DNA of 64,000 nucleotides from Dryococelus australis. Its lineage: Eukaryota; Arthropoda; Insecta; Phasmatodea; Phasmatidae. This document shows, piece by piece, positions 46,862-56,209 of this stretch. A program made the position numbers and the translations under genes. The DNA lies in the NCBI GenBank assembly GCA_029891345.1, contig CM056995.1, positions 218,764,275 through 218,828,274 on the forward strand, read 5' to 3'. Below the pieces are notes generated by a model, which had not been told where the DNA came from, made no database searches, and saw only the letters and a list, made by a program, of their open reading frames with translations. Numbering within the stretch: position 1 is the first letter of the stretch; the number at the start of each line of letters is the position of its first letter.

Positions 46862-47511
46862 TTATGAATTATTATCATTATCGTTGATATTTTGAATTTC
46901 ATGAAAGTTTGTCAGGAAATTAACGTGGGTTGATGGGAAACATCTCGGTGCATGTTATTGAAATTCAAAAACACCCAATATCATATCGGCCCTGCATTTA
47001 CAATCGTTCAATTTAATCTGGATGTCAGATTGCTCATGACGATTCCATCCTTGCATGTGTACGTAGTCTTAGTCCCATCATCATTCCACACGAGTGGGTA
47101 AGTCGAGATACACGCCCATTCAATTTCCCAAAGGATCGGTGCTTTTCAACACACTGACTATTCCGTATTCGGAATCTCGTGGAACAATACTTGCGCAATG
47201 GGAAGAGGTTGTGGGCAATTGTTGAGTTATTGTTGCTGTTGCAGGTGTTTTTATTCGCGGAGTGCATTTGTTTTCGTCGCAATCGATACTCAACTTTGAT
47301 AGATCACACAAAACTTGGCAATCTGACTAATCGATACAGTGAAATGGTAGTGATTGACGATCATCTTTTGAAACATGCCATTATTTGTGAATTTTTTATA
47401 CTCGATTCGATCGTCATAGATTTCGGGAATCATCCAGTGCATTGCGTGTATGCAAATCATAGCCACGTTAAGGGAAATACAAACAGAACAAATCAAAATA
47501 CATTTTTTCAT
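46862..47511 (-). pseudogene. Signal-anchored Cys-rich protein, PIF-like
   Basis: ATG 47511 starts MKKCILICSVCISLNVAMIC, a typical signal anchor. The product then shifts frame twice (near 47290 and 47120) through ..DCDENKCTPRIK.. and WACISTYPLVWNDDGTKTTY. It ends with a Cys-rich part (LNDCKCRADMILGVFEF, then HAPRCFPSTHVNF) at TAA 46862-46864. About 216 codons, an N-terminal anchor and spaced C-x-C and Cys residues are what the per os infectivity factors, notably PIF-3, look like. I cannot align it residue by residue, so this is a structural resemblance only. Its ATG overlaps the stop of the upstream gene (TAATG). Confidence 0.42.
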
Positions 47512-48050
47512 TAAAACTTATTTTTTTCCCCGCAGTCAAACAAGTCATTTTTCGTCAAACAGACTAAATATAGCGGAAATTTATCGCTATGAATTTTTCG
47601 ACTGTTATTATTTTCACCTTTTTCGAAAAGCTCTATTTCAGTTTTAATTTCGCCCGAATCCGTGTCCACCCCTATTGATTCGTTAGGTTCTTTGAGGTTG
47701 GATTCCATCTCGCTAAATTCCCCCAACACAGGCTCGTCTAAAGTCCTTTCTTCGAGTAATTGCTGTACTACTATTTCCTCACTTTCGATTTCGGTTTCAG
47801 ATTCGCTTTCACTGAAATATATTTGGACGGGTGTGGTTGTTGGCTTTTCAATTTCCAAGAATGTGGTTTCGGGCTCGGTTATGTAAGAATTAAATTCCAC
47901 CGGTACCGTTGTGGATTCGTCAGCAGTATTTACAAGTTCAATTTCTGTTCCGTTTTCGCGGAAATTTGAATCAGTCTGTGTTATTCTATAATTTCGAGCG
48001 GCTCATTCCCATTTACATGATATTCGCTGGAAAAAATTGCTGATACTGTG
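47511..48050 (-). pseudogene. Acidic Glu/Thr-rich viral protein, frameshifted at its start
   Basis: A frame open from about 47985 to TAA 47511-47513 encodes a strongly acidic, low-complexity protein (FSESESETEIESEEIVVQQL). Upstream, about 15 residues in another frame (SSEYHVNGNEPLEII, about 48040-48000) may be its beginning; a frameshift lies near 47990. The C-terminal 20 residues are basic/hydrophobic. The stop codon overlaps the start of the next gene by two bases. Function unknown; such acidic proteins are common among viral structural or regulatory proteins. Confidence 0.5.
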
Positions 48051-48082
48051 ACTTTGTTAAAATCTCCCAATCATTATCTACA

Positions 48083-48797
48083 TTATAATTTGCATTCATC
48101 TTTGCTATCGTAATCACCATCATCTTTACCATTATTGCCATCATTTGCTTCTATCGCAGCCGTGTTCGGATCGAGCAGATCCAACACTTGGTTGTTTTCT
48201 GCGTGAAACTCGTCTCTAGTTTTGTCACCTTCGATCTCCCCGATCGTAGCAGTATTTTTCGAAATTTCGTAATAATCATTAGGGTTGACCGTCTCGTCTA
48301 ATAATCTCAATTTTTTCCGCATCGTCAAAAGTTTCGTCAATATTCTTTAAACCTTGTATAAACACTTCGAGAATGGATTTTGTAAAGTGATAAACGATAA
48401 ACACATAAATGGGCGAATTATTCGAAATGTCGTCAATTAAGTCAAAATCTCCTCCACGATGAAGGTTTATCAGTGTTCGTCGAAACAAGGTTTCTATCCT
48501 TGGGAAATTGTCTAGAAATTGAGTTACTGCCAAAATAAACCAGTTTATTATAAACGGGCATTTATCCCGATCGTCGAGAACCACTTCGTCTATAATTTTA
48601 CGCAAGAGAAAAAGGACAAAATCTATAAATGAGTGTTGATTGATTACCTCATTTAAAATCATGTATATTTCATGTGGTTTTTTACATTGAATATACAATT
48701 TTTTTTGTCGATTTTGGTATGTAACGACTGTTGAATATTTCTCCATCTTGTGTATGACACAAAAATTTATTATATATTTCAGTGGAATTGGAATCAT
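48083..48797 (-). pseudogene. Hypothetical viral protein (~240 codons), one frameshift
   Basis: ATG 48797 (MIPIPLKYIINFCVIHKMEK) runs 172 codons in one frame. Near 48300 the natural reading moves into the frame ending at 48083 (..RLLDETVNPNDYYEISKN.., ..DDGDYDSKDECKL). A second Met at 48746 (MEKYSTVVTY) is an equally good start. The body is hydrophobic-helical (SFIDFVLFLLRKIIDEVVLD) and the tail acidic. No family is recognised. It is one of the better preserved genes. Confidence 0.55.
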
Positions 48798-48799
48798 CG

Positions 48800-48963
48800 T
48801 TTAAGGTAGGATATTTTTTTTTGAGAATCCAAATTAGTATCGATGCATTTGTTTATCTTTTCTTTATTTAGGGCCATGATTAGGCCTTATATACAAAAAA
48901 AACATACAAAATTACATACAAAAACACACTTTACAAATATATATTTTTTAAAAATAAAACATA
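48800..48963. other. Short AT-rich spacer
   Basis: No gene. The sequence is AT-rich with A-runs. Confidence 0.4.
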
Positions 48964-49719
48964 TTAAAAAATACACACATTTTCCATCACATGAAGTCCA
49001 TGGTGGGTGATACTTCCTGAGAAAAGTACCGAGTCAGCTGCATCCTTCAACTCCTCTAGAAAATTTGGTATATGGTTTTCGAGGTCGTGGATCGAGTTGG
49101 TGAATAGGTATGGGGGTAGAAATTGACTGCGCAAAATCTTGTATTTTTCCATACTTATAACGGAAATATGTTTTTAATTCCTCAGCATTTTTTGCACTAT
49201 ACTGAACGCACTCTTGTAAGGTACCCACCGTTCATACCAGCATATTCAATGCACATGTAAAATCAAATTTCGGATGGCTGATTTGGTCTCATCACTGAAA
49301 CAAGTTAGCTTACACGGAGGTCCAAAAATGTAGTGTTGTGTGCGATTCATTTCAATGTCGAAAATAGCCAACTTCTTTATGTAAAATGTTTGAAGAATTT
49401 CAAAACCTTGAAACTCAACAATGCAAATCGAGTGATCTTCATCATTTACAACAGAAACAGGAACATTGATGGCAGTGGCTGCAGCATCACCATCTTCACT
49501 CTCTCGTCATCCACCGATTTCCTTCACATCACCATCTCCACCCTCTCGACGTCCGCCGATCTACATCGAGGAATTTGGCCAAGACAATCTCTCCATCTCT
49601 GATGTATGCGAAGGTAAATCATATATGTCGAGACACTTAGCATTGTATCCACAAATGAAACATTGACAGAATGCAGGTTGGTAGGCACATGCTCCATGTT
49701 TATCACACCTCGTCGACAT
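48964..49719 (-). pseudogene. Third member of the duplicated family, with Cys-rich N-terminus; four stops, no frameshift
   Basis: From ATG 49719 one frame can be read to TAA 48964 (252 codons) through four in-frame stops and no frameshift. The N-terminus is Cys-rich (STRCDKHGACAYQPAFCQCF, then CGYNAKC), likely zinc-binding. A Gly/Glu/Asp linker follows. The core reads CIVEFQGFEILQTFYIKKLA, then HYIFGPPCKL, then IRNLILHVH, ICWYERWVPYKSAF, and near the end LENHIPNFLEEL and HHGLHVMENV. Core pattern and order match the pair at 42.6-44.1 kb (V/I-E-F, EL/EF strand, H..PP, H-G/x-I-x-W). The same layout is, to my memory, that of an uncharacterised arthropod family starting with a VDVQGF-like strand. 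A TATATAA box lies ~60 bp upstream. Function unknown. Confidence 0.65.
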
Positions 49720-49773
49720 GATGCTGATCTCGACGACAGAGATTGATTGATGACGTTCGATGCATTCCTGCAG

Positions 49774-49780
49774 TTATATA
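49774..49780 (-). promoter_or_regulatory. TATATAA box, minus strand
   Basis: TATATAACTG (read leftwards from 49780) stands about 29 bp before a GTCATC initiator-like sequence and ~60 bp before ATG 49719. Confidence 0.5.
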
Positions 49781-49908
49781 TCATCGAGTTTGCCAATAAG
49801 GAAAAAATTGTTTTATTTATTATTATTTTTTATCATACGTGAGTTGGTTGAGTAAAATTTCCTGAAGGTTGGTATTGTTCAACATTTGTTTATTTGTGTA
49901 AATCAACA

Positions 49909-50352
49909 TGGACTTTTTTTACAGTGCCCAAGTGCATTTTGAGCAAATCTCGGATCAGCTGCACTTGCACGCACCGAAAAATTATTTCGCTAAGCATGAA
50001 ACAACATCCCCTGATCGGGCCTCACTCCTGTTATTTTTATTTACACAGCAATGTAAATCAAACTGAGTTTTTTGTATTTGGTGACAAAGAGTCAATTCAA
50101 GTTTTTATAAACAGAACGTGATGGATGATTCACAAAAGCGTTCAGCGTATGCATAAACTGAGAAGCAATACACGTTATTGTTTTTGTTCTAATTTCAGTT
50201 TTTTCACTTTCAATCAGTTTAACGTGACTCATTATCAGGGACAAAATATAGTTTTTTTTTTCGCCTTCCCGTCTTGCACAGGAAATCAATTAAAAGCATC
50301 AATTACAATTCCGGTGAGAAGGGAGTGTTCGAGTCATTTAGAAACTCGGTAA
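49909..50352 (+). pseudogene. Hypothetical viral protein, frameshifted
   Basis: ATG 49909 (MDFFYSAQVHFEQISDQLHL) runs ~48 codons. The reading then shifts near 50040 into a frame (NQTEFFVFGDKESIQVFINR, a stop at 50119, then ..FFAFPSCTGNQLKASITIP) that ends at 50352. Its last 50 bases overlap the end of the convergent minus-strand gene. Residue composition is reasonable, but no motif is seen; the call is tentative. Confidence 0.35.
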
Positions 50353-52438
50353 GCACATTTTCCGCTTAGTTGTGTATTTTCTCTGCTCTATTCAAAGCTA
50401 AGACTTTAGGACTTTGGTCAATTTGTAGATTGTTATTCATTTTTCCTTCGAGGGTGATTGGACTACCGTCACTTAAATATAAGATCTGCGCATCGTAGTG
50501 GTTCAATTTAGCCACTCGCCACTAAGCCGAAGTGATCATGGACATTTTAAAGGGTTTTTGGTAGGAGGTATCTAGACGTTTTAGTTCACTCACCTACGTG
50601 TTGCAAACAACGGTGCAATATGCTCGAGTTTTTGCTAAATACCCAGAAATAAAATATCAAACTAAATCTTGAAAATCTGCCAAAGTACCACCATTTTTCA
50701 TGAAATTCATGTACTTTAAATGGGACCTGATGCATCGTTCACATCCTCTTTCGTGAGTCTTGAAAAAATCAGTGGATTCGAATTGATCAACGTTCTTATC
50801 ATACAATGGTTGTAAAAGAACACGTTTTTATCAGTTGATGAATAATGTTTTCGGGAAGACTATTATAGTATAATTTAAAGAGTGGATGAATTATTTTCAC
50901 CGGCACAAAATGTTTCTCTGACCAGATGTAGCCTAATATCGCCAGAGATGTAAAAAAATTGGCATGTTTTCAATCGATATCTCTAATTTTATCGTAATCT
51001 ACGAAATAGACACATTTCTTCAGTTCTTTGTTCAACAAAAAAGTCGTGCGTATTGTTAAAATTTTTTGTTTTTTATTTTTGTTGATTGTGATACATTTGT
51101 TTACCTGATTTGGACACAAACTCCACAATTTTTCCAAAGAGTTGGTAATTGCCGATGAATGTATGGTGTCTGTGTACGAATGACACATGAACCTGTGAAA
51201 CACGTTGAAATCTTTCATCAGTTATTGTATAACTTCTTCGTATGTGGGTTTCCCCGCCGATAGAGATGAAATATAATCGTTACCCTCATCGTCATCATCC
51301 AAATCGGCCCTATTGCCATTGCAGATATCAAGTTCGTTTAAATCATCACAGATTAAAAACTGATTAAAAAAATCACACACCCTTTATACCAGTTGTGGGT
51401 TTCCATTTGGAACACCATTTCCTTGATTGCCATATTTTTCTTTGCATTTCCACTCGTTGCAAAACTACAAGCCTTTTTATCGCGGGAAAATTAGACAAGA
51501 GAAGAAGATGATTTACCGAATTTCAAGACTTTGGGTGTGATGTTCATATTTTCACAGATATTCCGATATTTTGCTGTTTATTTATCCTTGCATCGGCCGC
51601 ACTGTAATGCACAGAGAGTTTAGGGACGCACAAATCTTGCGAGTCGGCTGAAAAGTCCATGTAGAGGAGATTGAATTCCGTATTTCAAATTGAATATGTT
51701 AGAGTTAGCAGGAACAGGTGTATGTGGTTGGCCTTATTCTTCCAAATGTCGCCAATGTAATTTTGAATGTTGTTGAGCGATTTGTCCACGATGGCGTTTC
51801 GTTGAAAATACTGCTGCTGCAATACCGACAATCCAAATTCTCGTGGTTTAAATAGATTGTAGGAATGATATTTTATGATATCTCGTCGCGGATGTCGTTG
51901 GACCGTTTGGATTTTATAATTCAGCTCGAAAAGATAGTCTCAGGACGAAGATGTGCTCAGTGAATGGCGAATGGCGATTTTCAGGTTGGGTGAGAGCGTA
52001 GCAAGTGAGAGAACTATGTAATAACTGCACAGCCCCGTCCACATCAATGTTCAACACTAAATTCTGTTCGTTTAAATAAGGCACTATTACAAATCCCCTC
52101 CTTATATACTCTTCGACGACGATGTAAGATTTTACACATGCTTTTATTTTACTCGCGAAATATTTTTTTGTTATTGCCGAAAAATTGTTACAGATGCTGT
52201 TTAGAATGTTTTGCGGATCGGTGCGTAAGAAACCGTCGCACAAATTATTCGCAGAGGCCTTTGGCGAATTGTTTATGATTGAAATTATCCTAGTCAAATC
52301 ATTGTAAGTTTCCACCGCATCATTTTCTTTTTTTATATTCAAACACTCTTCGGGAGCATCTTGCGAAAAACCAAACAAAGTGTTCAAACTAGGCGATTCA
52401 TTGGACACGAATGAAGCTGCATTGACGAAGGTTGCCAT
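50303..52438 (-). pseudogene. Large hypothetical viral protein (~710 codons), N-terminal third intact
   Basis: ATG 52438 (MATFVNAASFVSNESPSLNT) is open for 174 codons to 51914. The reading then continues in shifted frames: ..YKIQTVQRHPRRDIIKYHSY.., ..DKKACSFATSGNAKKNMAIK.., ..HRFMCHSYTDTIHSSAITNS.., ..THERGCERCIRSHLKYMNF.., to TAA 50303. At least four frameshifts and about eight stops interrupt it. It contains scattered Cys but no recognised zinc or catalytic motif, and no transmembrane segment. The size suggests a major structural or transcription protein. I could not match it to LEF-8, P47, LEF-4 or VP91 by motif. Confidence 0.5.
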
Positions 52439-52548
52439 TTTTTTAAATTACTAATAGATAGAATTCGCATGCAATTCGGGATAATCTATACTTTTTTTTT
52501 TGGTATGTTAGTTGTTTACTAATAATTGTATTTGTCAATATTTTCAAA

Positions 52549-53230
52549 ATGGTAAATATACCAATACTAATAAAACTTGAAGAAAAAAACATGTTTCCTT
52601 TTCCATTTTACAGCATCTTATGAGTCAAGGGATAAGAAAATAAAAGGGTTAATGGAAAAGATAATAACTTTAAAAAAAAAATGAATATGAAAATAGTTGC
52701 GATACTTTTTACAAGTTTACTAATTTCATAATTTTATGCAACACAATTTATAAAACTATACAAAATATAGATGATGTTAAAGTAAGTGATGATTTATTAC
52801 AGACTCCACATCAATTACTTGAAAATATTAATAATTTGGTAAACAATTTGAATCATTTCAATATTAGACAGACAAAATCATTTCAATTAAACTATGTAGC
52901 TGTGAATTATTGCATTAATTTCATATATTCGCTTGTAAATGGTAACTGTCACAAACTTGAGAAAAAAGAACGCGAAAAACAATGGTAATTGGTAATACAT
53001 TACCGGGCTTTGGGGAAGCCATTAATATTTTATTATCCACACTCTTCTCCCAAGAATCGACCGTGGAATCTTTAAATCTGTCTATAAGTACAATGCATAA
53101 CAGGCAAATTAATATTGCGTCTCCTTGGTATGGGACCAGAAAATTTCGGCTCACGTGGGAAGATGTGATTGATGAGAAACTTGTTGGTTTGATGAACAAA
53201 TACAATGAGCTCATACATGAGAACCAATAA
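52549..53230 (+). pseudogene. Hypothetical viral protein, several frameshifts
   Basis: A plus-strand gene starts at or near ATG 52549 (MVNIPILIKLEEKNMFPFPF). It passes through frames with SRDKKIKGLMEKIITLKKKM, then LLENINNLVNNLNHFNIRQT, and ends with the intact 82-codon piece 52982-53230 (VIGNTLPGFGEAINILLSTL). Frameshifts are near 52610, 52735 and 52980. The middle is Asn/Leu-rich and probably coiled coil. No family is recognised. Confidence 0.45.
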
Positions 53231-53589
53231 GGTGAATAAATGAAAAAAAAATAGGGAAAGGACACCTAAATACACTTTTTTAACATTTGTTTTTTATTTG
53301 ACAATATACAAACAGCATAATGTAGTTGACTCTTAGCAATACATGCCATTTTTTTTCAAAGGTGTTAGTGGACTTTGTCTGCATTCGCATTTATGAAATT
53401 TTTTTTTTTCACTTTCAACAGTGATCGCGGCAATCTCGGCAGCTACACAAGGAACAAACGTTTTTAATTGGATAGCAAAAATCTGTTTATACTTCCTTTT
53501 TATGTGCAAGAGAAATTTTGAATACAAATCACACATATAGGGACCTATGGATAAGTTTGTCTAGTTCTGTGAGACTTTACCAGAGTACC

Positions 53590-54361
53590 CTACGATCGTC
53601 ATTCCTTCACCCCACCCCCCTCTCTCTCTCTCTCGACACTTACAACAACCAATCAGAGTACAACATTTACCCTCCCCTCCCTTTCCACTCCTTTTGGTTT
53701 CCCTATATGGCTGCGAGATCTACAAGTGAAATGCTGCAACGTGATTGGCTGATGAAATTTGGAGTTGAGGGGGGAATCAACAACCAATCAGAGTACACCA
53801 TTTACCCTCCCCTCCCTTCCCCCCTTTCAGTTTGCGAGTTTTCTCCGAACTAAACATACTTTACACCGTCGCCCACACCTTGCGAGATAAATGACGTAGA
53901 ATATTACCCCATTCCTAATTTGGACAACCAATCATGTTGCAGCATTTAATTTCCCCTCCCGTTCCCTCCTTTTAGTTTGCCTATATGGCGGAGAGATCTG
54001 GAAAAAAGACTTCAGTCGATGGCGAGTGATGGACAGAGAAACATCATCAGTTTCTCCTCCTCTCCAGAACAGAAGAGAAATAAGGTAAGTACAAAAAGGT
54101 AAGTTAATATATACTATATATACTATACTCTATACATACTATATGTATATATAGTATATATTAATTAATGCACCTTTTTGTACTTACCTTATTTCTGTTC
54201 TGTTCTGAACATAAAGAGAAATTTGATGTTGCTCTGTCCAGCTCTCGCTGTCGACTGAAGTCATTTTTCCAAATCTCTCCACCATATAGGCAAACTGGAA
54301 TTGGGGGGGGGGGGGTGAAATGCTGCAATGTGATTGGTTGTCCAAATTAGGAGTGGGTGGG
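53590..54361. repeat. Inverted-repeat cluster with CCAAT boxes and CCCTCCC tracts
   Basis: A segment of about 190 bp (53911-54103: AATTTGGACAACCAATCA.. CCTATATGGCGGAGAGAT.. ATAAGGTAAGTACAAAAAGG) is present as its inverse at 54171-54361, around an AT-rich spacer with TATATAGTATATA. Two further partial copies lie at 53640-53760 and 53780-53830. Each unit carries ACAACCAATCA (a CCAAT box), a CCCTCCC tract and GTTTGCCTATATGG. There is no coding sequence. Divergent repeats of this type are expected at bidirectional promoters, enhancers or replication origins; function is an inference. Confidence 0.75.
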
Positions 54362-54656
54362 GAGATGTCGATGACGACACACACTGTCAAAATTTCGTGG
54401 AACTAAACAATAAAAAATGCATTTTTCTTCAATATTTTTTAATTTAATGTACATGTACATTTGTTTATTTTTTACATAAAATTATTTTATAACAAATGTC
54501 ATATTCAAATTGTCGCTATAATTTTTTATAGTAACAACATTCCCATCATAACCATCACTGATGTTACCGCCATTACCGTCGTTGGTATCATTGCCATTAC
54601 AACCAAGTCATTTTGTGACAAATGACTATTGTAGAGCATTGGAATGTTTTCTCTAC

Positions 54657-55160
54657 TTATAAAAAACACGGCAATATCAAAAATACAATAATTTTTGTTA
54701 TTGCAAAACTAAAAAAAACTAAACTATAAATACCCAAACTCAGATTCTTATTATTTCCAGTTCGAGTAGTCTGTTGACGATTTGCACTGCCGAATACTGC
54801 ATGGATGTTATAATCAAATAAGTAATCAATTTCACATCTGTTGGTATTTAGTATTCTTAACAGAGTAGAGAGTTTAAGGTATATAGATTTTTTCTCAAAC
54901 CTTTGTCCCTCGCATTTATCGTTAATTTCCAATACTCGAGTCATGTTGGTTTTATTGGATTTTTCTTTTGGGAGTAGAATTGCTAGTTTTCCATTATAAT
55001 TCACCATCATTGTGTCATAGGGTGAAATTAGCAAATATCTAACATCTCTCATCTCGGTCCATTTGACACAATATCGCCCAAAAGAAAAATTGTTTATAAA
55101 TTCCAGCTAGTCTCGAAATATTAGAATTTTTTTTATTCCTCTTATCACATATTCAATCAT
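54657..55160 (-). pseudogene. C-terminally anchored viral membrane protein, single stop
   Basis: ATG 55160 (MIEYVIRGIKKILIFRD) to TAA 54657 is one frame of 167 codons broken once by TAG at 55107-55109. The last 26 residues form a hydrophobic helix (LGIYSLVFFSFAITKIIVFL), so the protein would be tail-anchored or end in a membrane segment. The body is basic/mixed (RDVRYLLISPYDTMMVNYNG). No family is recognised. It is divergent from the gene starting at 55179. Confidence 0.5.
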
Positions 55161-55178
55161 TATCATTGAAAATGATCA

Positions 55179-55710
55179 CCATGGTTTTTCGCTTTCGCAG
55201 ATGGATGTTTTAGTGTTGCAGACATTGAAAAAAAAATCAATAAACGACATTGGGTGGTCGCCGACTTGAATTTTCACACGATTTTCTTTACCTACGGCAA
55301 GACATTAAACATCAAATACAAATTTACATGATTATTGTGTATTTAAAAACAAATTTCGTGGGAAAATTGCCTACTTGGTCGACTTTTCAGAACCATTTCT
55401 TAAACTGGAGTTGTGTTGTTATGGAAACATGACTCAATTGATAAACATCCAGCTGATTTTTGATGCAGATTCGTGAGGGTCACCTATAAAAGGACTGGCT
55501 ATCGCCTCTGATGTTACATTCATGGTCGATGCCCTAGGATATGAAGAGGGTAGCAATGCCGATAATGGATGCTTTTCTTCAACACCATTCATTCGCATCA
55601 CGGGTCGAGTCACAAAACTATGTGAGCGAATTAATCTAATCACAGGGAATGAGAAGGGAAAGGTGAGGCAACCTCAACTTTGCCTCACGTGGTTCTTGAG
55701 GCAATCTTAA
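55179..55710 (+). pseudogene. Hypothetical viral protein, frameshift and stop
   Basis: The frame open from 55179 (FADGCFSVADIEKKINKRHW, then VVADLNFHTIFFTYGKTLNI) ends near 55327. The reading continues in a second frame (FKNKFRGKIAYLVDFSEPFL.., stop at about 55467, ..SPIKGLAIASDVTFMVDALG.., FIRITGRVTKLCERINLI). It reaches TAA 55710 within the palindrome cluster. The mixed beta composition resembles an OB-fold or capsid-like protein, but this is a guess. No ATG is obvious at the start. Confidence 0.45.
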
Positions 55711-55812
55711 GAATTCCTTAACTTTGCCTCAAGATCATGCTGTAATAAAATGAAAAATTGTGGAATAATCTTGAGGCAAAGTTGAGGCAATTTCCAAGTT
55801 TGCCACAAGATT
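55663..55812. repeat. Three hr-like imperfect palindromes, one with an EcoRI core
   Basis: Three palindromes sharing the half-site TTGAGGCAA follow each other. They are 55663-55688 (GTGAGGCAA...TTTGCCTCAC), 55695-55733 (39 bp, arms CTTGAGGCAATCTTAAG / CTTAACTTTGCCTCAAG with two mismatches, centred on GAATTC at 55711-55716) and 55767-55812 (AATCTTGAGGCAAA...TTTGCCACAAGATT). A diverged half-site follows at 55833-55850. Baculovirus homologous regions (hrs), which act as enhancers and origins, are likewise tandem ~30-bp imperfect palindromes, often with a central EcoRI site. The resemblance is in architecture, not in sequence. Confidence 0.75.
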
Positions 55813-55814
55813 AT

Positions 55815-56205
55815 GCCAATATTTTTACTTCATTGCCCTCAACTTGGCCTTGTGTAATTTTTTTACTTACTGCACTTTTTGTTTGGATTTTTTTTTAAGT
55901 CTCGAGAGAGTCTCACTTGATGGATGAAAAATAAAAAACCAACAAAAGAAAGCAGATATGCCTTTTTTATCGGGCGAAATACACATACAATAAAGAAATA
56001 AGAATTAGAAAATCAATAAATTGAATATATGTCATTTTTTTCTCAGGTGAAACCCACACACACAATAAAATGTCGGACATTACCCTAGAGCGATCAAAAA
56101 AAACAAAAATGTACAATTGTTAGCACAAAAGAAATGGAGTTTATCCTCGACAGTTGGTGATTTAGGAAAATTTTTAAAAATCGTGCTTTAGTTGAGGTGC
56201 AAAAC
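55815..56205. other. Gene-free gap before the RNA polymerase gene
   Basis: AT-rich sequence with no supported gene. Confidence 0.45.
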
Positions 56206-56209
56206 AATA

